NCBI RefSeq assembly: GCF_014700075.1
Contig: NZ_JACXBU010000003.1
Span: forward strand, 186,001-250,000
Source of the DNA: Pseudomonas sp. JM0905a
GTDB taxonomy: Bacteria; Pseudomonadota; Gammaproteobacteria; Pseudomonadales; Pseudomonadaceae
Direction: 5' to 3'
Length of the DNA stretch: 64,000 nucleotides
The notes beneath the pieces are model-generated. The model searched no databases, was not told the origin of the DNA, and saw only the letters and a program-made list of their open reading frames with translations. How positions within the stretch are numbered: position 1 is the first letter of the stretch; the number at the start of each line of letters is the position of its first letter. This document shows positions 54,204 to 63,002 of the stretch, piece after piece. The position numbers were made by a program, and so were the translations under genes.

Positions 54204-55506
54204 AGGTGCGCCGGACCACCTGGGTGCCGGGGAAATGGCAGGTGAAGGTACTGCCGTGGTTGAGCACCGAACTGATGTCGAGGCGGCCGCGATGGCGAAT
54301 CAGCACGTGCTTGACGATGGCAAGGCCGAGGCCCGTGCCGCCGGTGCTGCTGTTGCGGCTGGAATCGACGCGGTAGAAGCGCTCGGTCAGGCGGGGCAGG
54401 TGCTTGACCTCGATGCCGATGCCGCTGTCCTGCACGGAGAGGTGCGCACCGGTGTCGTCGCCCCACCAGCGAATGCGGATCTCGCCTTCGTCCGGGGTGT
54501 ACTTCACCGCGTTGAACACCAGGTTGGAGAAGGCGCTGCGCAGCTCGGCCTCGCTGCCACGGAGCTTGAAGTTGTGGTCGGCTTCCAGGCTGATGCGGTG
54601 GTGGCGGTTGCCGGACAGGGCGATGGCGTCGGCCTTGATCTGCAGCAGCAGCAGGTCCACGGCCACCGGCTGGTTGTCCGAGGGGTAGTCGGTGGCTTCC
54701 AGCTTGGCCAGCAGCAGCAGGTCGTTGAGCAGGTTCTGCATGCGCTTGCCCTGCTGGCTCATCTGCTGCAGCGCGCGGGTCCAGCGCGGGTTCACGTCCT
54801 CGACGTTGTCCAGCAGGGTCTCCAGGTAGCCGGCGATCACCGTCAGCGGCGTGCGCAGCTCGTGGGAGACGTTGGCGACGAAGTCCTTGCGCATCTGCTC
54901 CAGTTGATGGAGGCGGGTGACGTCGCGCACCAGCATCAGGTGCTCGCTGTTGCCGTACTTGGTGATGTGGAACTGCAGGCGCAGGCGGTCGTTGACCGGC
55001 GAGGGCAGGTCCAGCGGCTCGAGGTACTGGCCTTGCTCGAAGTATTCCTTGAAGCGCGGGTGGCGGATCAGGTTGGTCACCGGCTGGCCGCTGTCCTGCG
55101 GGGTCTTCAGGCCCAGCAGGGTTTCCGCGGCGCGGTTCCACCAGTCGAGGTTGCCGTCGCTGTCGAGCATCACCACGGCGTCCTTCAGGGCAGCGGTGGA
55201 CTCCTGCACGCGGTCGATCACCGCCTGCAGGCGGCCACGCACGCGCTGGTCGCGGCGCTGGAGGTGGTAGATGCTGTCGAACACTTCGCCCCAGAGGCCG
55301 TAGCCGTCAGGCGGCGGTTCGTCGGGCTGGTGTTCCTTGAGCCATTTGTACAGGCGCAGGAGTTGCGCCAGGGTCCAGCCAAGATAGGCGCCGAGGCCGA
55401 TCACCAGGGCCCAGGCATAGTGGCCGGTGACCAGGCCGGCCAGCAGGCAGGCACCGATCAGCAGTAGCAGGCGGCGGATGACTACGCCGCGCCAGTCTTG
55501 ATTCAC
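54202..55506 (-). CDS. phoR: Phosphate regulon sensor kinase PhoR
   Basis: A 434-residue membrane histidine kinase: two N-terminal hydrophobic segments (RLLLLIGACLLAGLVTG and WALVIGLGAYLGWTL), a PAS-like domain (about 85-190), the H-box VANVSHELRTPLT with the phospho-acceptor His near residue 213, N-box NLVFNAVKYT and G-boxes DSGIGIE and GTGLGLAIVKHV. The start is GTG at 55506. It autophosphorylates and phosphorylates PhoB under phosphate limitation, controlled by Pst/PhoU. phoB lies 40 bases upstream on the same strand. Confidence 0.97.
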   Translation of the reverse strand: MNQDWRGVVIRRLLLLIGACLLAGLVTGHYAWALVIGLGAYLGWTLAQLLRLYKWLKEHQPDEPPPDGYGLWGEVFDSIYHLQRRDQRVRGRLQAVIDRVQESTAALKDAVVMLDSDGNLDWWNRAAETLLGLKTPQDSGQPVTNLIRHPRFKEYFEQGQYLEPLDLPSPVNDRLRLQFHITKYGNSEHLMLVRDVTRLHQLEQMRKDFVANVSHELRTPLTVIAGYLETLLDNVEDVNPRWTRALQQMSQQGKRMQNLLNDLLLLAKLEATDYPSDNQPVAVDLLLLQIKADAIALSGNRHHRISLEADHNFKLRGSEAELRSAFSNLVFNAVKYTPDEGEIRIRWWGDDTGAHLSVQDSGIGIEVKHLPRLTERFYRVDSSRNSSTGGTGLGLAIVKHVLIRHRGRLDISSVLNHGSTFTCHFPGTQVVRRT

Positions 55507-55546
55507 CTATCGCGTCCTTGTGCTCGGCCTTGTGAAGGGCCCGGGG

Positions 55547-56236
55547 TCAGCTTTTGGTGGAGAAACGATAGCCGGTGCCGCGAACGGTCTGAACCAGATT
55601 TTCGTATACCTCGCCGAGGGCCTTGCGCAGGCGACGGATGTGCACGTCGACGGTGCGCTCCTCGACGTAGACGTTGCCGCCCCATACCTGGTCCAGCAGT
55701 TGGCCGCGAGTATAGGCGCGCTCCTGGTGGGTCATGAAGAACTGCAGCAGACGGTATTCGGTCGGGCCCATCTCGGCGGGCTTGCCGTCGATGGTCACGC
55801 GGTGGCTGATCGGGTCCAGCAACAGGCCGCCGATGGCGATCGGCGCTTCGCTGTCGCTGGGGCCGGCGCGGCGCAGCACGGCCTTCAGGCGGGCCACCAG
55901 TTCGCGCGGGGAGAAGGGCTTGGTGATGTAGTCATCGGCGCCCACTTCCAGGCCCTGGATCTTGTTGTCCTCTTCACCCTTGGCGGTGAGCATGATGATC
56001 GGGATGTCGCTGGTCAGGTCGTCGCGCTTCAGGCGGCGGGCCAGCTCGATGCCGGAGGTACCGGGCAGCATCCAGTCGAGGAGGATCAGATCGGGTTTGC
56101 GGTCGACGATGATGGCGTGCGCCTGCTGGGTGTTTTCAGCTTCCAGGCAGTCGTAGCCGGCCATCTCGAGGGCGACGGCGATCATCTCGCGGATCGGCGC
56201 TTCGTCGTCGACTATCAGGATGTTCTTGCCAACCAT
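55547..56236 (-). CDS. phoB: Phosphate regulon response regulator PhoB
   Basis: A 229-residue OmpR-type regulator. The receiver domain has Asp54 in [13 protein letters not shown] and Lys in [14 protein letters not shown]. The winged-helix DNA-binding domain contains [23 protein letters not shown] and [14 protein letters not shown]. The ATG at 56236 gives the family's usual 229 residues and has GAGG seven bases upstream; a TTG at 56242 is weaker. It binds Pho boxes at pstS, pstC and its own promoter. Confidence 0.98.
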   Translation of the reverse strand: MVGKNILIVDDEAPIREMIAVALEMAGYDCLEAENTQQAHAIIVDRKPDLILLDWMLPGTSGIELARRLKRDDLTSDIPIIMLTAKGEEDNKIQGLEVGADDYITKPFSPRELVARLKAVLRRAGPSDSEAPIAIGGLLLDPISHRVTIDGKPAEMGPTEYRLLQFFMTHQERAYTRGQLLDQVWGGNVYVEERTVDVHIRRLRKALGEVYENLVQTVRGTGYRFSTKS

Positions 56237-56297
56237 GTTCAAGCCTCAAAGAAAGGTCGCGTGTATGACTGTTTGCGCCGCATTAGATAACGGAATT

Positions 56298-56315
56298 ATT
56301 GCAGGGATGTGACAT
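56298..56315 (-). promoter_or_regulatory. Pho box of phoBR
   Basis: On the minus strand the half-sites ATGTCAC (56315-56309) and CTGCAAT (56304-56298) are spaced 11 bases, each 5 of 7 to CTGTCAT, about 60 bases before phoB. It implies autoregulation. The remaining stretch to 56565 (over 300 bases without a gene) holds nothing else recognisable except the ribosome-binding site of the next gene. Confidence 0.75.
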
Positions 56316-56565
56316 CCCGGCCCCCGTCTCCCTGACTGCCGGCACAGCCCGCGATATCGCGCATTGCGTCACGGAACTCCGGCGAAGCAGCCTCGTCTAT
56401 GCTCAATGAGGCTGCCGCCAATCAGCGGCGGCCCGGAGCCTGGCACAGGGCCCCATCGGCCTGATGGGAGTTCGTGGCTCCTTCCGTCCTGTTCCGCTGC
56501 GACCTCCAGCCGTGATCACAGCTGCCGCCAGGCTGTCGCTGTTCATTCCGAGGAGAGGCTAGAAA

Positions 56566-56952
56566 ATGAGAAGAATTTCCCCGCGGTTCGTTCCGTTGCT
56601 CGCTGGCGCATTGCTGAGCTGGCCCCTGATGGGCCTGGCGGCCGAGCCGGCAATGGAGAAGGACGGCATGCTCGTGGATCACAACGGTATGACCCTCTAC
56701 ACCTACGACAAGGACTCTGACGGCAAGTCCGCCTGCAACGGCCAGTGCGCGCAGAACTGGCCGCCGCTGATGGCCGAGGCCGGGGCCAAGGCCGAAGGCG
56801 AGTGGAGTGTGGTCAAGCGCGACGACGGCTCCATGCAGTGGGCCTACGACGGCAAGCCGGTGTACACCTTCGTCATGGACAAGAAGGCCGGGGATGTGAC
56901 CGGTGACGGCAAGATGGGGGTTTGGCACGTCGCCAAGCCCGAAGCTTACTAG
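56566..56952 (+). CDS. Secreted COG4315 (secreted repeat) protein
   Basis: A 128-residue precursor with a signal peptide (FVPLLAGALLSWPLMGLAA). The mature protein has two copies of the COG4315 / PF03640 repeat: KDGMLVDHNGMTLYTYDKDSDGKSACNGQCAQNWPPLMA and VVKRDDGSMQWAYDGKPVYTFVMDKKAGDVTGDGKMGVWHV. Two Cys (SACNGQC) may form a disulfide. The function is unknown; the family is periplasmic or outer-surface. GAGGAGAGG precedes the ATG. Corresponds to PA5359. Confidence 0.9.
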   Translation: MRRISPRFVPLLAGALLSWPLMGLAAEPAMEKDGMLVDHNGMTLYTYDKDSDGKSACNGQCAQNWPPLMAEAGAKAEGEWSVVKRDDGSMQWAYDGKPVYTFVMDKKAGDVTGDGKMGVWHVAKPEAY

Positions 56953-57032
56953 TTGGCTGGAGAACGACCTGCGTTGCCGATTCTGCGTTTTCCAACCGAC
57001 CAGGAAAAGGGTGGTGATCTACGCGCTGCGCC

Positions 57033-57923
57033 TCAGCGCAGCGCGTAGTCGGCGACTATGCCGGCGAGGATCGCCAGGCCCGCCCAGTGGTTGTGCAGAA
57101 AGGCCTTGAAGCAGGCCTGGGGTTCCTTGCTGCGGGTGCTGTAGAACTCCCAGGCGAAGCAGGCGGCGGCGGCCACCAGGCCCAGTTGGAAGCAGGTCCC
57201 CAGTTCGAAGCGATTGCCCGCCAGCAGCAGGCAGAGCAGCGCCAGGCCCTGGAGGATGGCGATGATCAGGCGGTCGGCGTCGCCGAAGAGGATGGCGGTG
57301 GATTTCACCCCGATCTTCAGGTCGTCCTCGCGGTCGGTCATCGCGTAATAGGTGTCGTAGGCCACGGTCCACAGCAGGTTGGCGATATACAGCAGCCAGG
57401 CCGCGGCCGGCAGCTCGCCAGTCTCGGCGGTGAAGGCCATCGGCATGCCCCAGGAGAAGGCCGCGCCCAGCACCACCTGCGGGTAGTAGGTGTAGCGCTT
57501 CATGAAGGGGTAGCAGGCGGCCAGTGCCAGGCCGCCGAATGACAGCCAGATGGTCGTGGCGTTGGTGAACAGCACCAGTACGAAGCTGATGGCCACCAGA
57601 ACGGCGAAGAACACCAGCGCTTCCCGTGGCGTGATCCGGCCGCTGGCCAGGGGCCGGGCGCGGGTGCGGCTGACGTGGCCGTCGAAATTGCGGTCGGCGT
57701 AGTCGTTGATCACGCAGCCGGCGGCGCGCATCAGGATCACACCGAGGACGAAAATCACCAGGTTGGCCAGGCTGGGGCTGCCTTCACCGGCGATCCACAG
57801 CGCCCACAGCGTGGGCCAGAGCAGCAGGTAGATGCCGATGGGCTTGTCCAGCCGGGTCAGCTGGATGAAATCCATGGCGCGGGGATGCAGGCGGTTCAGT
57901 GATTGCAGCAGCGTGAGGTACAT
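57033..57923 (-). CDS. ubiA: 4-hydroxybenzoate octaprenyltransferase
   Basis: Prenylates 4-hydroxybenzoate in ubiquinone synthesis, in the inner membrane. The 296-residue polytopic protein has the first Asp-rich site [20 protein letters not shown] and the second in [19 protein letters not shown]. The ATG at 57923 has GGGAG eight bases upstream. Downstream of ubiC with a 27-base gap, so UbiC's product is used by the neighbouring enzyme. Confidence 0.97.
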   Translation of the reverse strand: MYLTLLQSLNRLHPRAMDFIQLTRLDKPIGIYLLLWPTLWALWIAGEGSPSLANLVIFVLGVILMRAAGCVINDYADRNFDGHVSRTRARPLASGRITPREALVFFAVLVAISFVLVLFTNATTIWLSFGGLALAACYPFMKRYTYYPQVVLGAAFSWGMPMAFTAETGELPAAAWLLYIANLLWTVAYDTYYAMTDREDDLKIGVKSTAILFGDADRLIIAILQGLALLCLLLAGNRFELGTCFQLGLVAAAACFAWEFYSTRSKEPQACFKAFLHNHWAGLAILAGIVADYALR

Positions 57924-57950
57924 CGGCGGCTCTCCCATCGAAGGGCCGGA

Positions 57951-58505
57951 TTATACGGCTTCGACGCCCGCCTGATGCCACAGCCTGGGCAGGAAGATTT
58001 CCGCCACCAGCACCCCCAGTTCGCCGCGCGAGAAGCACGAGCGGCGTCCCCAGAGGCGCTCGTCGCGCACCTCGGCCGGCAGCAGCGGTGCCGGATAGCG
58101 GGTGACTTCGATGGCGCCCCGGTCGAAGGCACGGTCGCTGAACAGCAACTCGCCGAGGGAACGGCTGCCGAGCTGGTGCAGGTCCAGCCCCGAGCCTTCC
58201 AGGGCACTGCGGGCCGCCACGCTGCGGGCGAACACCCAGATATCGCCGTGGCCGCGCAGGTAGACCTCGCGTACCCAGCCCTGGCTGCCGGCGGGGATGC
58301 CCAGGGCCACGCACTCATCGGCGCGCAGGGTCTGCCAGCCTTCTTCCAGCGGTGTGACGCTGAAGGCGTTGTTCGACAGCGCGGTCAGCCGGCGGGTCAG
58401 CGAGCCCTGGTCGAACAGCCAGTCGCGGACAGCGGCGCAGGGGGCGGGATGGAGCTGGGCGGCGGTCAGCCAGCGTGGCGGATGGGCAAGGGCGGCGTGG
58501 GGCAC
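57951..58505 (-). CDS. ubiC: Chorismate pyruvate-lyase
   Basis: Converts chorismate to 4-hydroxybenzoate and pyruvate, the first step of ubiquinone synthesis. A 184-residue UbiC-like protein: WLFDQGSLTRRLTALS near residue 28, REVYLRGHGDIWVFARSV with catalytic-region Arg, and a C-terminal RSCFSRGELGVLVAEIFLP with the conserved Glu. The start is a GTG at 58505. Operon with ubiA. Confidence 0.93.
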   Translation of the reverse strand: MPHAALAHPPRWLTAAQLHPAPCAAVRDWLFDQGSLTRRLTALSNNAFSVTPLEEGWQTLRADECVALGIPAGSQGWVREVYLRGHGDIWVFARSVAARSALEGSGLDLHQLGSRSLGELLFSDRAFDRGAIEVTRYPAPLLPAEVRDERLWGRRSCFSRGELGVLVAEIFLPRLWHQAGVEAV

Positions 58506-58669
58506 GGGCTGGGCTTGGGCGGTGGAAGACGGCGCAGATTAGCACGGCCGGTAGCTGTCGGCTGCCTCTTGCCCACTGGCGGATGAACCAGTACAAAGCG
58601 GCCCTGACATGTCCGGAAAGCCCGCCAGAGGCTGCGGCTCGAGAACGCGTGATCGATGAGGTAGGAACG

Positions 58670-58837
58670 ATGAAGAAGTGGCAATGCGTGGTATGTGGCC
58701 TGGTCTACGACGAGTCCCAGGGCTGGCCGGATGACGGCATCGCCGCCGGCACCCGCTGGGAAGACGTCCCGCAGGACTGGCTCTGCCCGGACTGCGGCGT
58801 GGGCAAGCTGGATTTCGAGATGATCGAAATCAACTGA
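58670..58837 (+). CDS. rubA1: Rubredoxin, first copy
   Basis: A 55-residue one-iron electron carrier. Cys6, Cys9, Cys39 and Cys42 form the Fe site (CVVCG and CPDCG), with the usual YDES and WEDVPQDW surroundings. It transfers electrons from rubredoxin reductase to alkane monooxygenases and other oxygenases. Starts MKKWQCVVC. The second copy follows 204 bases later with about three quarters identity. Confidence 0.95.
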   Translation: MKKWQCVVCGLVYDESQGWPDDGIAAGTRWEDVPQDWLCPDCGVGKLDFEMIEIN

Positions 58838-58850
58838 TCGCCCGATCCGG

Positions 58851-58931
58851 AAAAGCCGGCCGGCGGGCCGGGGTGCACCGTCGCACGATCCAGCGCGACG
58901 AAATTCACCCGGTCTGCCGAGCCGGCTTTTT
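58851..58931 (+). terminator. Possible long-range terminator between rubredoxin genes
   Basis: AAAAGCCGGC (58851-58860) is complementary to GCCGGCTTTT (58921-58930) across a 60-base loop, and a T-tract follows. The right-hand GCCGGCTTTTT could also end transcription with a nearer partner. It suggests rubA2 is partly uncoupled from rubA1. Confidence 0.5.
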
Positions 58932-59041
58932 CGTGTCCGCAGGTTGGGCCTATCCTCTGTCTGGACTGGCCCGGCGGCCCTTGGCGGGCGCCGGTCGATT
59001 GGAGTAGGTTCAGTACGGTATCCGCGCCGGCGGAGGTGGTC

Positions 59042-59209
59042 ATGCGCAAGTGGCAATGCATTGTCTGCGGTTTCATCTACGACGAGGCCGAAGGGCTGCC
59101 CGAAGAGGGCATCGCGCCCGGTACGCGCTGGGAAGACATCCCGCCGGACTGGTGCTGCCCCGATTGCGGCGTCGGCAAGATCGATTTCGAGATGATCGAG
59201 ATCGCCTGA
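59042..59209 (+). CDS. rubA2: Rubredoxin, second copy
   Basis: A 55-residue rubredoxin too short for common ORF cut-offs. It begins [18 protein letters not shown] and ends [18 protein letters not shown]. The four iron-binding Cys are at 6, 9, 39 and 42; an extra Cys at 38 (DWCCPDC) distinguishes it from the first copy. GGAGG lies a few bases before the ATG. It is 74 bases before the rubredoxin reductase gene and likely co-transcribed with it. Confidence 0.95.
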   Translation: MRKWQCIVCGFIYDEAEGLPEEGIAPGTRWEDIPPDWCCPDCGVGKIDFEMIEIA

Positions 59210-59283
59210 TCCTCCCCACCATCCAACCCCATTCAAGCGACGGTCTGTGGGCCGTCGAGTCGTTTCACGAGCAGGAGTGAGCA

Positions 59284-60432
59284 ATGAGTGCACCCGTGGT
59301 GATAGTCGGCACCGGCCTGGCCGGTTACAACCTGGCCAAGGAGTTTCGCAAGCTGGACAGCGAAACCCCGCTGTTGCTGATCAGCGCCGACGACGGTCGC
59401 TCCTACTCCAAGCCCATGCTGTCCACCGGTTTCGGCAAGAACAAGGACGCCGACGGCCTGGCCATGGCCGAGGCCGGCGCCATGGCCGAGCAGCTCAAGG
59501 CGGAAATCCGCACCCATACCCGCATTACCGGCATCGATCCGGCTCACAAGCGCCTGTGGATAGGCGAAGAGGCTGTGTCCTATCGCGATCTGGTGCTGGC
59601 CTGGGGTGCGGACACCATCCGCGTGCCGGTGGAAGGCGACGCCCAGGACGCAATCTTCCCGATCAACGATCTGGAAGACTATGCACGCTTCCGCACAGCC
59701 TCCGCCGGCAAGCGCCGGGTGCTGATCCTCGGCGCCGGCCTTATCGGTTGCGAATTCGCCAACGACCTCAGCCTGGGCGGCCTGGAAGTGGAGCTGGTGG
59801 CGCCTTGCGAACAGGTCATGCCGGGCCTGCTGCATTCGGCAGCCGCGGCGGCCGTGCAGGCCGGGCTGGAAAGCCTGGGTGCGCGCTTCCACCTGGGGCC
59901 GGTGCTGGCGCGCCTGGACCGTGGCGAGAACGGCCTTGATGCGCTGCTCTCCGATGGAACCCGTATCTCCTGCGATCTGGTGGTGTCCGCCGTGGGCCTG
60001 CGCCCGCGTACCGACATGGCCGCTGCCGCGGGCCTGGCAGTGAACCGTGGCGTGGTGGTGGACCGCGAGCTGCGCACCTCCCACGGCAACATCTACGCCC
60101 TGGGCGATTGTGCCGAGGTCGATGGCCTCAACCTGCTCTATGTGATGCCTCTGATGGCCTGCGCCCGCGCCCTGGCCCAGACCCTGGCGGGCAATCCCAC
60201 GGCGGTGACCTACGGCGCCATGCCGGTGACGGTGAAGACGCCGGTGTGCCCGCTGGTGGTATCGCCGCCGCCCCGTGGCTCGGAGGGCAACTGGACGGTG
60301 GAAGGCTCTGGGGCGGACATCAAGGCGCTCTGCCGCGACGCCACCGGCCGACTGCTCGGCTATGCCCTGACCGGCGCTGCAGTGCAGGAAAAACTGGCCC
60401 TGAACCGCGAGCTACCGCCGTTGCTGGCGTAA
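59284..60432 (+). CDS. Rubredoxin-NAD(+) reductase
   Basis: A 382-residue FAD enzyme that moves electrons from NADH to rubredoxin for oxygenases such as alkane hydroxylases. The FAD-binding motif [19 protein letters not shown] is at the N-terminus. The NADH motif [16 protein letters not shown] is near 150, and the C-terminal FAD motif [13 protein letters not shown] near 270. Named alkT or rubB in related organisms, PA5349 in P. aeruginosa. Confidence 0.94.
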   Translation: MSAPVVIVGTGLAGYNLAKEFRKLDSETPLLLISADDGRSYSKPMLSTGFGKNKDADGLAMAEAGAMAEQLKAEIRTHTRITGIDPAHKRLWIGEEAVSYRDLVLAWGADTIRVPVEGDAQDAIFPINDLEDYARFRTASAGKRRVLILGAGLIGCEFANDLSLGGLEVELVAPCEQVMPGLLHSAAAAAVQAGLESLGARFHLGPVLARLDRGENGLDALLSDGTRISCDLVVSAVGLRPRTDMAAAAGLAVNRGVVVDRELRTSHGNIYALGDCAEVDGLNLLYVMPLMACARALAQTLAGNPTAVTYGAMPVTVKTPVCPLVVSPPPRGSEGNWTVEGSGADIKALCRDATGRLLGYALTGAAVQEKLALNRELPPLLA

Positions 60433-60620
60433 ATGTCAGCCCTTCTGTCGGAATAATCGTTCTGTTCTTTCGGAATTCCCGCTGAGGACACTGGCGGAGT
60501 GCCAATCGGCGTGCCATCCTCCCCGTGGTCTGCCGCAGCGCAGAGCCGTTGCGGCGCCTTAGGCGCTGTTCTGGAAGAACAGCACGGACACAAAAACAAC
60601 AAACCGTCAAAGAGGCATCT

Positions 60621-60893
60621 ATGCGTAAACCGGAACTCGCCGCCGCTATCGCCGAAAAGGCCGATCTCACCAAGGATCAGGCCAATCGCGTACTCAATGC
60701 GGTGCTCGAAGAAATCACCAACGCGCTGAACCGCAAGGACAGCGTGACGCTGGTGGGCTTCGGCACCTTCCTGCAACGTCACCGTGGGGCCCGCACCGGC
60801 AAGAACCCGCAGACTGGCCAGCCGGTAAAGATCAAGGCCAGCAACACCGTTGCTTTCAAACCGGGCAAATCGCTGAAAGAAGCCGTGAACTGA
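60621..60893 (+). CDS. HU/IHF-family DNA-binding protein
   Basis: A 90-residue nucleoid-associated protein. It has the HU beta-arm signature GFGTFLQRHRGARTGKNPQTGQPVKI and helical N-terminus MRKPELAAAIAEKADLTKDQ. AGAGG precedes the ATG at 60621. Corresponds to PA5348, a paralog of hupA/hupB. Followed by a strong stem-loop. Confidence 0.95.
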   Translation: MRKPELAAAIAEKADLTKDQANRVLNAVLEEITNALNRKDSVTLVGFGTFLQRHRGARTGKNPQTGQPVKIKASNTVAFKPGKSLKEAVN

Positions 60894-60900
60894 GCTTCTT

Positions 60901-60929
60901 CTGCCCGGAACCGGGGAGGTTCCGGGCAG
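60901..60929 (+). terminator. Stem-loop after HU-like gene
   Basis: CTGCCCGGAACC, GGGGA loop and GGTTCCGGGCAG form a perfect 12-bp stem eight bases after the stop codon. Only TTC follows, so it may end transcription weakly or stabilise the mRNA. Confidence 0.65.
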
Positions 60930-61029
60930 TTCACCCGCGCTCTCTCCATACCCTCCTTTGGCTGGCTGTAGTCATGCCGGCAAACCGCTACAATGCGCCG
61001 CTTTCTCAAACTTTCGAGGCCGTGCGCGC

Positions 61030-61422
61030 ATGAAATTCCGCTTTCTTCTCTGGATGCTGGGTCGCCTGATGGCCAAGGCCAGCCGTGACAATGCCGAGTT
61101 CCAGCAGCAGCTGGCGGGCAAGGACCTGGTGTTCCAGCTGCACACCCTGGACGGCAAGATCGCCCGTCACTTCATCGTCAAGGACATGCGCGTCGTCAGC
61201 AAACGTGGCGTCGCCAGCGCGCCCGCCTTCGCCATCGGTTTCAAGGACGGTGCCTACGGTTTCGCCACCATGAGCGCAAAGAACAAGCAGCTTGCCTTCA
61301 TGCAGGGCATCCAGAACAAGGACATCCAGATCCAGGGCAACCCGGCGCTGGTCATCTGGTTCCAGGGCCTGACCAAGCACCTGGTGCCGAAGAAAAAGGC
61401 TGTGGAAAAGAAAGCCGCCTGA
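61030..61422 (+). CDS. SCP2-like small protein
   Basis: A 130-residue protein with similarity in pattern to SCP2 sterol-carrier-like domains: DLVFQLHTLDGKIARHFIVKDMRV, PAFAIGFKDGAYGFATMSAKNKQLAFMQGIQNKDIQIQGNP with the typical turn, and LVIWFQGLTKHL. The N-terminus MKFRFLLWMLGRLMAKAS is amphipathic and could associate with membranes; the C-terminus is Lys-rich. The function is unknown. Corresponds to PA5347. The ATG at 61030 starts the homology. Confidence 0.82.
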   Translation: MKFRFLLWMLGRLMAKASRDNAEFQQQLAGKDLVFQLHTLDGKIARHFIVKDMRVVSKRGVASAPAFAIGFKDGAYGFATMSAKNKQLAFMQGIQNKDIQIQGNPALVIWFQGLTKHLVPKKKAVEKKAA

Positions 61423-61460
61423 CGGCTCCGCCGCCCCTGCAATGGCTAGGGGAGAGCAGC

Positions 61461-61491
61461 AAAAAAAGGGGCGCCAGTGGCGCCCCTTTTT
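61461..61491. terminator. Bidirectional intrinsic terminator
   Basis: GGGGCGCC, AGT loop and GGCGCCCC (61468-61486), with seven A residues before and five T residues after. It serves the SCP2-like gene on the plus strand and the HDOD gene on the minus strand. Confidence 0.93.
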
Positions 61492-61504
61492 CATGCCTTA
61501 AGGA

Positions 61505-62911
61505 TCAGTGCGGCGTGTTGAACTGCGAAGCCAGTTCGCGCAGCGCGGCCTCTGCCTGCAGCACCTTGTTCACCGCATCGTCCGCCTTCTCGCGGCTGAT
61601 ACCCAGGGCCTCGAACAGATCGTCGGGAATCGCCACTTCCGGGCCGGCGCCGATGCCCCGGTTGCGCAGCAGGCTGACCGCCAGGCACACCAGGTTGGGG
61701 TAGGCGGCGTTGTCGTTCTGGTAGTCCGGGTCGTGCTGGAAGCGCAGGGCGGTGTAGAGCTCTTCCGGCATGTCCCAGAAGCGCATCAGCCAGCTGCCGA
61801 TCTGCTCGCGGGTGATGCCCAGCAGATGCTGCTCGATGTAGCTATGGGAAAGGTGCGGGTTGACCTCCAGATGCCGGCAGATCAGCGAGAAGTGCGGCGG
61901 GAAGACGTGGGCCAGCACCAGGTAGCCGAAGTTGTGCAGCAGTCCGGCGAGGTAGGTCAGACCGGTTTCGGGGCGCTGGGCGCGCGGCATGGCGCGGGTC
62001 AGGCCTTCGATTACCGCAGCGGTGTAGATCGCCTGCTGCCAGTACGGGGTGGCCTGCTGCGGCTGGTCCTTGGGCAGGCTCAGGGATTTGCCCAGGGCCA
62101 GGCCAAGGGCCAGGTTGATTACCAGGTCGAAGCCGAGCACGCGCACGATGGCGTCTTCCACCGAGCGGATCTTGCCGGGGGCGGCGTAGTAGGGCGAGGC
62201 CGCCCAGCTGACCACCTGGGCGGCCAGGGCCGGGTCGGTTTCCACCACGCCGGTGATGTCTTCCACGGTGGCGTTGGGGTCGACCCTGAGCTTGATGATC
62301 TTCTGCGCGGATTCGGCCAGCGGCGGAATCTCGATGGTTTCTTCCAGGCGCTGCTGGATACGGCGCGCGGTGAAGGCCTGCACGGCCTGGGTGATTTCGG
62401 CGCGGTCGTCGGCCGGGCGATCGAGGTTCGGGCGGATGCTCGCCAGGGGCTCGCCGAAGCGTGCGGCGCTGGCCTTGCTCAGCAGCTTGCGGTAGTCCTC
62501 GCTGGCCAGCTCCAGCAGTACGCCGGGTTGGCCGGATTCCACCAGCAGGCGCGGCTCCTGCAGCAGGCGCTCGTCGTACAGGCACGGCGAGCTGGTCAGC
62601 GGCGGCAGGCCCGGCAGGGTGCCCAGCAGGTGCTTGCCGAGCATGCGCTCAAGGCGCTCGGGCTTGACCGCCACCAGTTTGCGGCCGGTGAGTTCGGCGA
62701 GGCGGTTGAGGTCCAGCAACTGGCTGCGGGGGAAGAGCACCAGCAGGGCGCCGACGGCGTCTTCCAGCAGCACCGACTGGACCCGCTGCGCAGCAGACAG
62801 ACCCGGATGCTCCAGTCGAACCTGGAAGGCCAGTCCGAGCTTTTCCAGCAGCTGCACTATCACTTCGGGCGGTTGTGGCGAGGAATCCGGGGCGAGGGCG
62901 ACTTCGGTCAT
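61505..62911 (-). CDS. YbaK-like plus HDOD-domain signalling protein
   Basis: A 468-residue protein. The first 150 residues resemble a YbaK/aminoacyl-tRNA deacylase-type domain (VIVQLLEKLGLAFQVRLEHPG ... LAELTGRKLVAVKPERL), which may be only a regulatory remnant. An HDOD domain follows (about 200-400: IEIPPLAESAQKIIKLRVDPNATVEDITGVVETDPALAAQVVSWA, YLAGLLHNFGYLVLAHVFPP). HDOD lacks the complete HD catalytic set and is usually a signalling scaffold. The ATG at 62911 starts the homology. Corresponds to PA5346. Confidence 0.88.
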   Translation of the reverse strand: MTEVALAPDSSPQPPEVIVQLLEKLGLAFQVRLEHPGLSAAQRVQSVLLEDAVGALLVLFPRSQLLDLNRLAELTGRKLVAVKPERLERMLGKHLLGTLPGLPPLTSSPCLYDERLLQEPRLLVESGQPGVLLELASEDYRKLLSKASAARFGEPLASIRPNLDRPADDRAEITQAVQAFTARRIQQRLEETIEIPPLAESAQKIIKLRVDPNATVEDITGVVETDPALAAQVVSWAASPYYAAPGKIRSVEDAIVRVLGFDLVINLALGLALGKSLSLPKDQPQQATPYWQQAIYTAAVIEGLTRAMPRAQRPETGLTYLAGLLHNFGYLVLAHVFPPHFSLICRHLEVNPHLSHSYIEQHLLGITREQIGSWLMRFWDMPEELYTALRFQHDPDYQNDNAAYPNLVCLAVSLLRNRGIGAGPEVAIPDDLFEALGISREKADDAVNKVLQAEAALRELASQFNTPH

Positions 62912-63002
62912 GGCAGCATCCAGCTTTGAATTTTTCTGCCCGGAGTATAACGAGCAGCTAGGGAGTGGTCGGGGCGAGGCGACGGTTGAGCTGTGAACTG
63001 CA

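Noticed and set aside
52787-55141. A 784-codon frame joining the phoR region and the CorC-like gene
   Set aside because: The first 338 codons overlap phoR in another frame. The genuine CorC-like protein starts at the ATG at 54127.
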